Shown in pieces: positions 39,036 to 46,519 of a DNA stretch of 46,519 nucleotides (its first letter is position 1; each line of letters opens with the position of its first letter). The stretch covers positions 1-46,519 of the forward strand of contig CAMYMH010000032.1 of assembly GCA_947259275.1 (NCBI GenBank), given 5' to 3'. Under the pieces are notes generated by a model. It searched no databases and had not been told where the DNA came from. It worked only from the letters and a program-made list of their open reading frames with translations. The translations under genes were made by a program, and so were the position numbers. The stretch is from an uncultured Acidimicrobiaceae bacterium. GTDB lineage: Bacteria > Actinomycetota > Acidimicrobiia > Spongiisociales > SHLN01.

Positions 39036-39892
39036 CGGGCCACCAGATCGTCGACGGTGAGGATGTCGCGATATACCAGGTTCCTGGTCTGAACCTGATC
39101 GAACTCCTCAGCTGCCAGCTCGCCCTCGATGGCCAGCCACAACGAACCCCACTCTGCGGTGAAGACCATCTTCTCCACATAGGGAGCCTCGGTGGCGATG
39201 GTCACCAGCAGGTTGCCGGTCGGCGCCAGCTCAACACCCTGGGCCTCAGCCGACTCGGTGTTGTCGGCAGCCGGCAGCTCCTCGACCTGCACGTTGGTGA
39301 CGATTGCTTTGTGAACGATGATTCCTGACGAATTGGGGGTTTTGAGGTCGGTGCCTTCCAGGACCGTCGGCTCGACACCTTCCTCATCCTCGGCCGAATC
39401 ATCATCATCGGAGGGAATCACCCCGGTGATTTCAAACGGCTCGAAGGAGGCGATGACCGCAACCAGGTCACCGGGAGCCAGCTCCCCCCCGAGGGCCCGG
39501 TCCGGTGACAAGGAAACCGTGACCGCCAGCAAGTCGTCGGGGATTACGAACTCCTGGGAATCGGAGAACTGCACCGGCGTCACGAAGCGAGCTTCGATGA
39601 CCTGCTCGCCCGGCAGCAGGTCGACCGCCGTCACCTGGCCCTGCAGGCGATTGAGGTTGGTAACGCTTCCCACGGCCTGGGCCGAGACCGGCACCTGCTG
39701 ACTCTCAACCCGGGAGCTCACCTCGTCGATCGAAGACCCCTCCGGGATGGTGTCGGCGACCACCAGCACCTCGACCGTCTCGGTCCCCTCCAGGGCCCGA
39801 TCATCGGCGCCGTTGACGTACTGGACCAACACCCAGGTACCTACCGCTGCGAGCACCAATGAAATCAGCACCCCTATCCATTTTCGATCCAT
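39032..39892 (-). CDS. cpaB: Flp pilus assembly protein CpaB/RcpC
   Basis: ATG 39892 with AAGGGAAA upstream is the start; the longer frame to 40072 is a shadow. The 286-residue protein has one N-terminal TM anchor (WIGVLISLVLAAVGTWVLV), then a SAF domain (TVEVLVVADTIPEGSSIDEV; LLPGEQVIEARFV) and an RcpC/CpaB domain with a long acidic insertion (DDDDSAEDEEGVEP). CpaB-type proteins work outside the membrane as a periplasmic link; in Gram-positive Tad loci they lie in the cell wall zone. It overlaps cpaE by 4 bases. Confidence 0.85.
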   Translation of the reverse strand: MDRKWIGVLISLVLAAVGTWVLVQYVNGADDRALEGTETVEVLVVADTIPEGSSIDEVSSRVESQQVPVSAQAVGSVTNLNRLQGQVTAVDLLPGEQVIEARFVTPVQFSDSQEFVIPDDLLAVTVSLSPDRALGGELAPGDLVAVIASFEPFEITGVIPSDDDDSAEDEEGVEPTVLEGTDLKTPNSSGIIVHKAIVTNVQVEELPAADNTESAEAQGVELAPTGNLLVTIATEAPYVEKMVFTAEWGSLWLAIEGELAAEEFDQVQTRNLVYRDILTVDDLVAR

Positions 39893-39921
39893 TGGTTTCC
39901 CTTTCGTACCTTTTCTCTGAA

Positions 39922-41238
39922 TTAGCCGGTGAACTTGATGACCGTGATCCCATGACCGCCGGAGCCGATGTCGCCCGGGCCGTTGTAGATCGCGTTTGTG
40001 AAATACCCGACCAGGCATCGATCGTCGTTCCCGGAGGTCCAGCCGAGGGGCCGCAGCCCTCCGGGTCGGCACGGGTCGTCGGTCAAGGGAACGGCGTGCT
40101 CACGGAACTGGCCGCCGAAGTTGTATCCAACGATGCGGAAGGCGCCCTGGCCCGAGATGTGGTATTCGCCGTTTGAGCCGTTGAGCCCGGTCTCGTCGTC
40201 GAAGAACGGGATGAAGACGAGGGCACCGGTGCGGTCCTCCCCCAACAGGAGATCTGCCAGATCCTCCTTATCACAGCCGGTCGACGGGGAGGACCCCGGA
40301 TCTGCTCCCACCAGGCCGTCGTAGACCTCCGTCTTGCATGGGAAGGGATTCGATTCGTCGATGTCGAGCCAACCGAAGCCACCCGATAGCTTGCCGTCGC
40401 CATCCGTGTCCTGACCGGCCTGGGCGGCACACTCGTCGGTGGTCCCTCCGTCGTGGAAGGTGAGGACGACGGGGACCGGTGCGGGACTACCGACGTTGAG
40501 GTATGACGAGGTATTGGTTCTGTCGTCGAGGCCGTCCTGATCCATGTCGATCATTGACGGCATGCTCCAGACCGGGTCGGGAGTGATCCCGGGCGGATTA
40601 GCAGGTGCGCCGGTCCACCAATCAGGAGTAGTCGTCCACGGTATCTGCTCGTCTTCAAAGAGGTGGTAGGCCACCGGGGGATTGGCCGGGACGGGGAGGA
40701 TGCCGCCGGCACCTCCCTCCCAGTACGGCCGTTCCCACTCGCACTCCGAGATGATGATCGGGATGGTCGCAATCGGCGTCGCCAGCCCGCCCCAGGCGAC
40801 GGTGGCCTGGGCGCCGACGGTGAGACTGTCAAAACCAACCACTCCTGCGAACAGCATGTCGAACTGGTTATCGCCGCCGGGATCTTCGGTGCGATTGTGG
40901 ACGGTCACGGTTTGAGCGACGAGATCTAGCTCGACCTTCCACGCATTGGCGGCGTCGTCGCGGGCATTGGAATCGACGTAGCTCTCCGCGACTGCGTACT
41001 CGTCGTATGCCCCAGCACAGAGTCCGCGGGCGCAATCGCCCGCAATCGCCAGGGCGGCCGCGTCGGCGCCGTTCTGAAGCTGCCGGCGCTCCTCATACAT
41101 GCGCCCGAAGTCGACCGCGAACGCGGCCAGTGCCAGCAGAGCGACCAGGATCACGGCAACGAACACCAGGGTTGCCCCCGTGTCGTCTTCCTGAACCCTG
41201 GTCAAGCGAGAATTCAACCGATCGGCTAGCCGCCGCAT
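39922..41238 (-). CDS. tadG: TadG-like pseudopilin/surface protein
   Basis: The 438-residue protein has the TadE/TadG N-terminus: a short cytoplasmic head, then TGATLVFVAVILVALLALAAFAVDFGRMYEE and QLQNGADAAALAIAGDCARG, the DUF2134-type conserved helix with the ADAAALA motif. A large extracytoplasmic domain follows with paired cysteines and two acidic loops resembling EF-hand-like calcium sites (DMDQDGLDD, DTDGDGKLS). TadG proteins function as minor pilins or scaffold components. Its ATG overlaps tadE by 13 bases. Confidence 0.85.
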   Translation of the reverse strand: MRRLADRLNSRLTRVQEDDTGATLVFVAVILVALLALAAFAVDFGRMYEERRQLQNGADAAALAIAGDCARGLCAGAYDEYAVAESYVDSNARDDAANAWKVELDLVAQTVTVHNRTEDPGGDNQFDMLFAGVVGFDSLTVGAQATVAWGGLATPIATIPIIISECEWERPYWEGGAGGILPVPANPPVAYHLFEDEQIPWTTTPDWWTGAPANPPGITPDPVWSMPSMIDMDQDGLDDRTNTSSYLNVGSPAPVPVVLTFHDGGTTDECAAQAGQDTDGDGKLSGGFGWLDIDESNPFPCKTEVYDGLVGADPGSSPSTGCDKEDLADLLLGEDRTGALVFIPFFDDETGLNGSNGEYHISGQGAFRIVGYNFGGQFREHAVPLTDDPCRPGGLRPLGWTSGNDDRCLVGYFTNAIYNGPGDIGSGGHGITVIKFTG

Positions 41239-41612
41239 CTCATCACTCCTTCGGATTGCATGGTGAAGTTGCTGACTGGGAAGAATGCGATCTGGAGCTG
41301 GAACGGGTATTCGAGGGTCACCGTGGCGGGATCACCGCCCTGGTCGGCGCTGTCACAACCGGCGAGGGTGGCGGTGATCTGAGTTGAGTCGAGCGAGGTG
41401 GCAGCAGCCTTGGCGGTTGCCTCGCCGGCAACCGCATCCTGGGTGATGGCGTACTCCCGGGCCCCCTCGCGGGCGGCGTGGGTAAGCGAGTTCTGGGCGT
41501 TATATGCCCGACCGAACTCGATGATCCCGAATACAACGAGGAGCAGCAGCGGCGCAATGATCGCAAACTCCACCATTGCCGCGCCCCGTTCGTTGTTTGG
41601 CAAGACCTTCAT
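41226..41612 (-). CDS. tadE: TadE-like pseudopilin
   Basis: The 128-residue protein has the TadE signature: ERGAAMVEFAIIAPLLLLVV, FGIIEFGRAY, then QNSLTHAAREGAREYA. The Glu five residues after the Gly is the prepilin-peptidase-type position. The extracytoplasmic part has two cysteines and ends RCGG. It is the first gene after the hairpin that follows flp1. Confidence 0.9.
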   Translation of the reverse strand: MKVLPNNERGAAMVEFAIIAPLLLLVVFGIIEFGRAYNAQNSLTHAAREGAREYAITQDAVAGEATAKAAATSLDSTQITATLAGCDSADQGGDPATVTLEYPFQLQIAFFPVSNFTMQSEGVMRCGG

Positions 41613-41639
41613 GAGAGGGTTAGAAGAGGAACCGGGAGC

Positions 41640-41669
41640 GCGGGTGCGCCCAGCGAAGGACGCACCCGC
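41640..41669 (-). terminator. hairpin between flp1 and tadE, possible partial terminator
   Basis: A perfect 9-bp stem, GCGGGTGCG (41640-41648) and CGCACCCGC (41661-41669), with a 12-base loop. It lies 19 bases downstream of the flp1 stop and 28 bases before tadE. It could let most transcripts stop after the pilin gene, giving more pilin than assembly proteins. Confidence 0.6.
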
Positions 41670-41687
41670 CCACCCCTCAATGGTTCC

Positions 41688-41888
41688 CTAGCCTCCGGTC
41701 GTCCCGTCGATCTCGGTCTCAGCGGTCTGGAACGCGTCGAACACGTCCACGCCGAGAAAGCCGATCACGAGAATCGAGACCGCGGCGATGAGTGCGACCA
41801 TGATGCCGTACTCCACCATCGTGGCCCCCTGGTCGCCGCGAAAGCGAACGCCCAGATGCCGAATGTAAGCAATAGCTGGTGTGAACAC
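41688..41888 (-). CDS. flp1: Flp pilin 1
   Basis: The start is GTG 41888, ten bases after AAAGGGG. The 66-residue prepilin has a short leader (FTPAIAYIRHLGVRFRG), the cleavage-type motif DQGATMVEYGIMVALIAAVSI with Glu at +5 of the mature form, and a long hydrophobic helix ending VDVFDAFQTAETEIDG. The major pilin polymerises into the Flp fibre. It differs from flp2 at 8 of 66 positions. Its leader and 5' region are nearly identical to those of flp2. Confidence 0.92.
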   Translation of the reverse strand: MFTPAIAYIRHLGVRFRGDQGATMVEYGIMVALIAAVSILVIGFLGVDVFDAFQTAETEIDGTTGG

Positions 41889-41957
41889 CTGCTTGCCCCT
41901 TTCGTGTTAGCCGGAGCATCCAGTGCGAACGCTCCTCGTTACCCACACATAGTGCTC
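41883..41957 (-). promoter_or_regulatory. conserved leader of flp1 with two hairpins
   Basis: This 75-base block matches 43561-43635 with 5 mismatches. In transcript sense it holds a GGAGC...GCTCC stem (loop contains the differences) and then AACAC...GTGTT. The 3' arm of the second stem contains the GTG start, and the loop holds the AAAGGGG ribosome site, so pairing could block translation. The promoter probably lies in GAGCACTATGTG at the upstream edge, where similarity ends. Confidence 0.55.
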
Positions 41958-42054
41958 GACTGCCCACCGACAGTGCTAGACAAAATTGTGGATATTCGGC
42001 GACGGGACAGGCAGGGGGAGTTCAAGAATCCGGACGGTGTTCCCGGTGCTGGGT

Positions 42055-43314
42055 TCACACCAACCAGGGGTTCTCGAAACCGAGCCAAATCGAGTAGATC
42101 TGGCGAACCACCGAGGCCCCGACGGCAAGCCAAAACAGCCGCCGCATGAACGGGGTGGCACGCTCGAACCAGGCTCGCCACGACAGCAGCAACAGCGGCG
42201 CCATCACAATCAACATCTCGAGGGGATAGCGGTATCCGTATAGGAGCCCACCGCTATGGCGATTGAGCCGGAGGTGGACCAGGATGAAGAGGAGGCCGCT
42301 CAGGCCACTCGCTCTGACCCACAGGTCGGCCCGGCGCCATCCTTCCCTCAGCCCGGGCAAAGTGAACAGCAGGAACGGCGAAAAGACGAGAAGTCCATGC
42401 TTGGGGTGAGCGAGCATCCCCAGCACATCACCGAGGTACCCCCAGGCACTCTGACTCCCGGCCCGCGCTACGAAGGACTGCCCGTAGCTGGGAGGTACCG
42501 GCGACCATGTGCCGAGAACGAGCTGGTTGTACACAAGGAGCAGCGCCAGACCAGCCCCCGAGCCAAGACCCACCAGGAACACCGGGCGCCAGGATCGCGT
42601 CTTCCATCCCAGGTAGAGCCCGGACACCCCGGCGATGATCGCGGTGACCGGGCGTACGAGCAGCGCCGCCCCATAGGCGGCGCCGGCCGCCAGCGACCGG
42701 CTCGCCACCAGAGCCAACAAGCCGAGCGCGAGGAAGAACTGGGTCGGTCCGTGTGGCCACAGCTCGTTGGCCGAAATCGACCAGGTGGAGGTGGCCGTAC
42801 CGAAGACCACGGCGGCAGCCACCGCCGCGGCGGGAGTCACGAGACGCCGCAGGCAGACGTGAAGAACGGCTACCGCCGCGGCGCTCATGAGCGCGGCCGT
42901 GGCGGTGGCCGGAAGCATGCTGGGCACCACGCCGGAGAAATCGCGGGAGCCGAAAAGCCAATACATTGGGGTTGCGATGAAAGAGATTCCCGGCGTCCGG
43001 TTGCTGATGACCGAACCGTTGATCTCGCCGATCCACGGGAGCTGTTCGAACTGACTGAGGTCGATATCCCCAAACTGGGCAAACCGCCACGCCGGGAGAG
43101 CGCTGGCCACGGTGTCGGTGCTCGACTCGAAATCAAACCGTGCCATGGTGACCAGGTACAACACCAACATGAGGCCAAAAACCAGCAGGAATGTGCTGGC
43201 GGGACTCAACGAGTCGATGCGGTCCTGCGCACGGGCGAGAACGCGAGAGGTCATGTCATCCTTCATCGGATCGCGCGGCCGACGCATCAAGAGATACCCA
43301 AGCCTCATGGACAT
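42055..43314 (-). CDS. multi-TM glycosyltransferase-like membrane protein (GT-C type)
   Basis: 419 residues with ten or more TM helices. The first loop has RFDFESSTDTVASALPAWRF, then NGSVISNRTPGISFIATPMYWLFG, resembling the acidic first loop of GT-C enzymes (PMT/ArnT type), and later LLVRPVTAIIAGVSGLYLGW. A second loop has LLVYNQLVLGTWSPVPPSYG. It sits between the two Flp pilin genes on the same strand. A role in glycosylating the pilin or the cell wall at the pilus site is an inference from position. Start at ATG 43314; the internal M at 43264 is an alternative. Confidence 0.7.
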   Translation of the reverse strand: MSMRLGYLLMRRPRDPMKDDMTSRVLARAQDRIDSLSPASTFLLVFGLMLVLYLVTMARFDFESSTDTVASALPAWRFAQFGDIDLSQFEQLPWIGEINGSVISNRTPGISFIATPMYWLFGSRDFSGVVPSMLPATATAALMSAAAVAVLHVCLRRLVTPAAAVAAAVVFGTATSTWSISANELWPHGPTQFFLALGLLALVASRSLAAGAAYGAALLVRPVTAIIAGVSGLYLGWKTRSWRPVFLVGLGSGAGLALLLVYNQLVLGTWSPVPPSYGQSFVARAGSQSAWGYLGDVLGMLAHPKHGLLVFSPFLLFTLPGLREGWRRADLWVRASGLSGLLFILVHLRLNRHSGGLLYGYRYPLEMLIVMAPLLLLSWRAWFERATPFMRRLFWLAVGASVVRQIYSIWLGFENPWLV

Positions 43315-43365
43315 CGAGTCAGGCTGGCCGGCCGCCTGGCCGCCCGCACGCCGGTTCGAGGGTTC

Positions 43366-43566
43366 TTAGCCTCCGGCGGTTCCGTCGAGTTTGGTTTCGG
43401 CATCCTGGAAGGCGTCAAACACGTCCACACCGAGAAAGCCGATCACGAGAATCGAGACCGAGGCGATGAGTGCGACCATGATGGCGTACTCCACCATCGT
43501 GGCCCCCTGGTCGCCGCCAAAGCGAACGCCCAAATGCCGAATGTAAGCAATAGCTGGTGTGAACAC
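43366..43566 (-). CDS. flp2: Flp pilin 2
   Basis: This 66-residue paralogue of flp1 has the same leader, GATMVEYAIMVALIASVSIL and VDVFDAFQDAETKLDG at the end. Start is GTG 43566 with AAAGGGG upstream. Differences from flp1 are mainly in the C-terminal, surface-exposed end and one residue each at positions 17, 28 and 36. The 75-base leader is conserved. It is the first gene of the locus in transcription order. Confidence 0.92.
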   Translation of the reverse strand: MFTPAIAYIRHLGVRFGGDQGATMVEYAIMVALIASVSILVIGFLGVDVFDAFQDAETKLDGTAGG

Positions 43567-43635
43567 CTGCTTGCCCCTTTCGTGTTAGCCGGAGCATCCG
43601 CTGCGAAGGCTCCTCGTTACAAACACATAGTGCTC
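43561..43635 (-). promoter_or_regulatory. conserved leader of flp2 with two hairpins
   Basis: It is the copy of 41883-41957, with 5 mismatches in 75. Both copies keep the GGAGC/GCTCC stem, the AACAC/GTGTT stem, the AAAGGGG site and the GAGCACTATGTG block. Three differences fall in the loop of the first hairpin. Beyond the block, the two upstream sequences are unrelated. Confidence 0.55.
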
Positions 43636-43729
43636 TAAGGATCGGCGACTCTTCTCACCACAATTGAGGATCTTGGGCCGGATCTGCCATCCGGCAGGGG
43701 ACCCTGGTCAGCCGATCCACCCGTGAGGC

Positions 43730-45049
43730 TCAGCTGCCGAGCGACTCGCAGGCCGTTCGCAATCGGTTGGCCTCGCCGGCCACCGGATGACGGGCGGCTG
43801 CCTCCTCGACGCTCGGCAGGTCGTCGCCGGTGAGCAGCGGGTGGGCCCCGGCGAGCTGTTCTTGGGTGGCATCGCGCAGGCTCCCGCCGCCGACACTGGC
43901 CACCAGCCGGCCGACCGCTTCGTGAGCCTCCCGGAAAGGGACGCCGCGCGCCACCAGTGCCTCGGCCACGTCGAGGGCAACGGTCCGATCGTCTGGCTGA
44001 GGTGGATGAAACCGGGCGGTTGCCAGCAGTCCTCCCAGCGCAGGAAGCGCCGTTGCCAGCGTGTCGTCGGCGTGGAAGACGGCCCGCTTGTCTTCCTGCA
44101 GGTCGCGGTTGTAGGCGAGTGGAGTTCCTTTCTGGATTCCGAGCAGGGCCGCCACGTCGGCCGCCACCGAGGCCGATTTGCCGCGGGTCAGCTCGGCAAT
44201 GTCGGGGTTCTTCTTGTGCGGCAAGGCCGACGAACCGGTGGCATAGGCATCGTCGAGGGTGATCCACCCGAACTCCGAAGTCGCCCACAGGACGATGTCC
44301 TCGGCCAGGCGCGACAGGTGGGTCATGGCCTGGGCGCAGCAAAAGGCGTATTCCGCCACCACATCTCGGGACCCGACCGCGTCGATGGAGTTGTCGAACG
44401 CCTGGTCGAAATCGAGGGCGGAGGCGGTGATGGCCGGATCGATGGGGAGACTGCTTCCGGCGGCTGCGCCGGCTCCCAACGGTGAAACGTTCAGCCGGCC
44501 GGCCACGCCGGCAAACCGCTCGGCGTCGCGCACCGCCATCCATCCGTAGGCGAGTAGATGTTTGCCGACGGGGATCGGCTGGGCCTGCTGCAAATGGGTG
44601 TAGGCGGCGACTACGGCCTCCCCCACCTCATCGCTGCGGTCGGCCATCAAGGTGGCGAAGGCGGCGAGATCGTCGATCCGCTCCCTGGCCGCACGGCGGA
44701 GGTAGAGGCGAAGGTCGAGCGCAACCTGGTCGTTACGGGACCGCCCGGTGTGAAGCTTGCCGGCCGGGGCCCCGATCAGCTCATAGAGGCGCCGTTCGAC
44801 GGCGCTGTGCACATCCTCGTCCGCCTCGCTGAACTCGAAGCCGCCACTCTCGGCCTCCTGGCGGATCTCCTCCAGGCCGGTGGTTATGGCCGCCGCCTCC
44901 TCGGCATCGAGGATGCCGACCTCGCCGAGCATGGCCACGTGTGCCAGTGAGCCGGCGATGTCGTCCGCCAGCAGCCGCCGGTCCGAATGATCGACGGTGA
45001 ACCGCCACAGGGCCTCAGCTGGCGGCTCGGAGAAGCGCCCGCCCCACAT
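43730..45049 (-). CDS. argH: argininosuccinate lyase
   Basis: It catalyses the last step of arginine synthesis, cleaving argininosuccinate to arginine and fumarate. 439 residues from ATG 45049. Visible are the N-terminal WGGRFSEPP, HTGRSRNDQVALDLRLYLR (the RSRND block), THLQQAQPIPVGKHLLAY, and the signature loop GSSALPHKKNPDIAELTRGK. The active-site Ser is in GSS, where the family usually has GSSxMPxKxNP; here the Met is Leu. The ATG overlaps the argG stop by one base (TGATG). Length is slightly short of the typical 460 but complete. Confidence 0.95.
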   Translation of the reverse strand: MWGGRFSEPPAEALWRFTVDHSDRRLLADDIAGSLAHVAMLGEVGILDAEEAAAITTGLEEIRQEAESGGFEFSEADEDVHSAVERRLYELIGAPAGKLHTGRSRNDQVALDLRLYLRRAARERIDDLAAFATLMADRSDEVGEAVVAAYTHLQQAQPIPVGKHLLAYGWMAVRDAERFAGVAGRLNVSPLGAGAAAGSSLPIDPAITASALDFDQAFDNSIDAVGSRDVVAEYAFCCAQAMTHLSRLAEDIVLWATSEFGWITLDDAYATGSSALPHKKNPDIAELTRGKSASVAADVAALLGIQKGTPLAYNRDLQEDKRAVFHADDTLATALPALGGLLATARFHPPQPDDRTVALDVAEALVARGVPFREAHEAVGRLVASVGGGSLRDATQEQLAGAHPLLTGDDLPSVEEAAARHPVAGEANRLRTACESLGS

Positions 45050-46239
45050 CAGGCGTCGCGGTGGGCGCGAGCCTTCAGCCGCAGTGCATGCAGCCGGATG
45101 AAGGCGCCGGCGTCTGCCTGGTCGTATACGTCGTCGGCCTCGAAGGTGGCGTACTCCTCGCGGTAAAGGGATCGATCCGATTTGCGGCCTTCGACCACCA
45201 CGTTGCCCTTGTAGAGACGGATGCGAGCGGTTCCACTGACCTCGGTTTGAACGTGATCCATCAGCTCCTGCAGGAGTTCGCGCTCGGGGGCGTACCAGAA
45301 GCCGTTGTACACGGCGGCCGCGTACCGGGGGATGAGACCGTCCCGCAACCGCAGTACCTCACGGTCGAGAGTCAGGGACTCGACGGCGCGGTGCGCCCAG
45401 TGCAGGATGGTGCCGCCCGGCGTCTCGTACACCCCGCGGTTCTTCATGCCGATGAACCGGTTCTCGACCAGGTCGACCCGGCCGATGCCGTGGCGGCCAC
45501 CTATCTCGTTGAGGGTGGTGAGCAGCGCGGTGGGACCGAGGCTGATGCCGTTCACCTCCACCGGATCGCCGTTCTCGTAGGTGACTTCGACGATCTCAGG
45601 CTCATCCGGGGCTTTTTCCGGGTCGGTGGTCATGATGAACATGCCCTCGGGAGGTGAGGCCCACGGATCCTCCAGGACCCCGCCTTCGTAGCTCACGTGC
45701 AGCAGATTGGCGTCGGTGGAATAGGGATTCTCGGGAGAAGTGGGCACCTCGATGCCGTGGGTACTGGCGTACGCCTCGAGGTCGGCTCTTCCTCGCATGT
45801 CCCACTCCCGCCAGGGCGCCACCACCTTGATGTCGGGATTGAGCGCCATGGCATTGATCTCGAACCGGACCTGGTCGTTTCCCTTGCCGGTAGCACCGTG
45901 GCTGATGGCGTCGGCTCCGGTCTTGGCGGCCGCCTCGACCAGCCCCTTGGCGATGACGGGTCGAGCCAACGACGTCCCGAGCAGGTAATACCCCTCATAA
46001 ACGGCGTTGGCGCGCAGAGCCGGGAAAACGAAATCCGAGGCGAACTCGTCAACCAGCTCCCCCACCAGTGCCTCCGATGCGCCGGTGGCGAGGGCTTTCA
46101 GCCTGGCCTCCTCGACCTCCTCCCCCTGGCCGACGTCGGCCGTGTAGGTAACGACCTCGAGGCCCCGATCCTCAATCAACCAGCGGAGAATGACGGAGGT
46201 ATCGAGACCGCCGGAATATGCGAGCACAACCTTTTTCAT
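45049..46239 (-). CDS. argG: argininosuccinate synthase
   Basis: It joins citrulline and aspartate with ATP in arginine synthesis. ATG 46239 ([18 protein letters not shown]) gives 396 residues; the open frame to 46311 adds residues that are not conserved. The PP-loop YSGGLDTS lies at residues 8-15. Other blocks are [36 protein letters not shown], the [15 protein letters not shown] block and the ARGINOSUCCINATE-type [16 protein letters not shown]. No unusual features. It is the first gene of argGH. Confidence 0.95.
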   Translation of the reverse strand: MKKVVLAYSGGLDTSVILRWLIEDRGLEVVTYTADVGQGEEVEEARLKALATGASEALVGELVDEFASDFVFPALRANAVYEGYYLLGTSLARPVIAKGLVEAAAKTGADAISHGATGKGNDQVRFEINAMALNPDIKVVAPWREWDMRGRADLEAYASTHGIEVPTSPENPYSTDANLLHVSYEGGVLEDPWASPPEGMFIMTTDPEKAPDEPEIVEVTYENGDPVEVNGISLGPTALLTTLNEIGGRHGIGRVDLVENRFIGMKNRGVYETPGGTILHWAHRAVESLTLDREVLRLRDGLIPRYAAAVYNGFWYAPERELLQELMDHVQTEVSGTARIRLYKGNVVVEGRKSDRSLYREEYATFEADDVYDQADAGAFIRLHALRLKARAHRDA

Positions 46240-46313
46240 GAGGCCCGCAGTCTGGCACCGCAACGAGCTACCCGCTAACCAGCTAGCAGCGAAGAGCGTG
46301 CCGAACGTCATCG

Positions 46314-46387
46314 TGGTTTCCCTGGGCCTGGCGCCGGCGGCGCCGGCCGTCGATCACCTCAGGCTCGGTGGCAACACTCGCATTTCT
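46314..46387. repeat. 74-bp direct repeat, copy 1, upstream of argG
   Basis: It begins TGGTTTCCCTGGGCC and ends ACTCGCATTTCT. It contains GGCGCCGGCGGCGCCGGCC, itself nearly palindromic. Copy 2 begins 125 bases downstream in the window and differs at 4 of 74 bases. No ORF or tRNA structure is seen. Confidence 0.85.
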
Positions 46388-46426
46388 CCGCCCTGTGACG
46401 CGCCAGACATGACGCGGCGGAGAAAT
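46382..46426. other. inverted repeat between the two 74-bp repeats
   Basis: ATTTCTCCGCC at 46382-46392 and GGCGGAGAAAT at 46416-46426 are perfect 11-bp reverse complements with a 23-base loop. The left arm overlaps the end of repeat copy 1. It could be a terminator for a gene entering from the right or a part of the repeat unit. Confidence 0.6.
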
Positions 46427-46438
46427 CGAAGGACAGCA

Positions 46439-46512
46439 TGGTTTCTCTGGGCCTGGCGCCGGCGGCGCCGGCCGTCGATCAGGTCAGGTTCGGTGGCAAC
46501 ACTCGCATTTCT
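46439..46512. repeat. 74-bp direct repeat, copy 2, upstream of argG
   Basis: It is the second copy of the unit at 46314-46387, with 4 substitutions, and reaches almost to the window's right edge. The array may continue beyond it. Confidence 0.85.
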
Positions 46513-46519
46513 TGGCCAT

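Noticed and set aside
41883..41957. Cyclic-di-GMP (GEMM-I) riboswitch upstream of the pilins
   Set aside because: There is a GGCAAG-like string near the ribosome site, but the conserved core and tetraloop-receptor pattern of GEMM are absent.
32538..43566. Prepilin peptidase (TadV/CpaA) inside the Tad locus
   Set aside because: No multi-TM aspartyl protease with the GD--- GxGD motifs was found in this window; it must be elsewhere.
42256..43638. 460-residue plus-strand frame over the glycosyltransferase and flp2
   Set aside because: It is a shadow: it crosses two minus-strand genes and has no protein-like features.
46314..46512. CRISPR array
   Set aside because: Only two units, 74 bases each and with internal symmetry, separated by a 51-base spacer; not the size or layout of CRISPR repeats and no cas genes nearby.

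Overview
The window is GC-rich bacterial DNA. It looks like a chromosome segment of an actinobacterium, possibly close to Acidimicrobiia. That is an inference from three things: the codon use, a Tad pilus locus with no outer-membrane secretin, and an Lhr helicase next to a mycobacterial-type Nei glycosylase. There are no rRNA genes, no intact tRNA and no CRISPR array.

Layout. (1) Positions 1-5.2 kb hold the 3' end of an RHS/YD-repeat polymorphic toxin and its likely immunity gene. After these comes a run of small, partly broken genes that read like displaced toxin tips and immunity genes: an HExxH protein beside a frameshifted two-TM protein, a toxin tail touching a DUF4279-like gene, and a second, truncated copy of the first toxin tail plus immunity pair. 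(2) A decayed IS110-family transposase lies at 5.6-6.2 kb and a related copy at 15.9-16.6 kb, next to a 3' tRNA-Arg remnant. (3) 6.2-15.5 kb carries a secreted FYFG-repeat protein, a probable glycosyltransferase-lhr-nei operon and a small secreted protein. (4) 16.9-19.1 kb has a voltage-gated K+ channel and a deletion-scarred stretch of truncated genes. (5) 19.3-25.5 kb has two lipoproteins and a FtsX/MacB-type ABC exporter. (6) 25.5-30.7 kb has glgX, an M24 aminopeptidase, small membrane and coiled-coil proteins and a nucleotidyltransferase-like gene. (7) 30.7-32.5 kb has gene fragments and a divergent pair of receiver-like and LuxR-type regulators. (8) 32.5-43.6 kb is a minus-strand Tad/Flp pilus locus. 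(9) 43.7-46.2 kb is argG-argH, with a duplicated 74-bp non-coding repeat upstream.

Working units. The Tad genes run flp2, membrane glycosyltransferase, flp1, tadE, tadG, cpaB, cpaE, cpaF, VWA-tadB fusion, tadC, RecA/DnaB-like ATPase, with stop/start overlaps at most junctions from tadE onward. Both pilins share a nearly identical 75-bp leader. A strong hairpin between flp1 and tadE could limit expression of the assembly machinery relative to pilin. The divergent regulators sit just beyond the operon's far end.

The most interesting parts are the Tad locus, with its VWA-TadB fusion and co-transcribed RecA-fold ATPase, and the RHS cassette array. Several apparent frameshifts fall at short G/C runs, so assembly error must be excluded before those genes are called dead.
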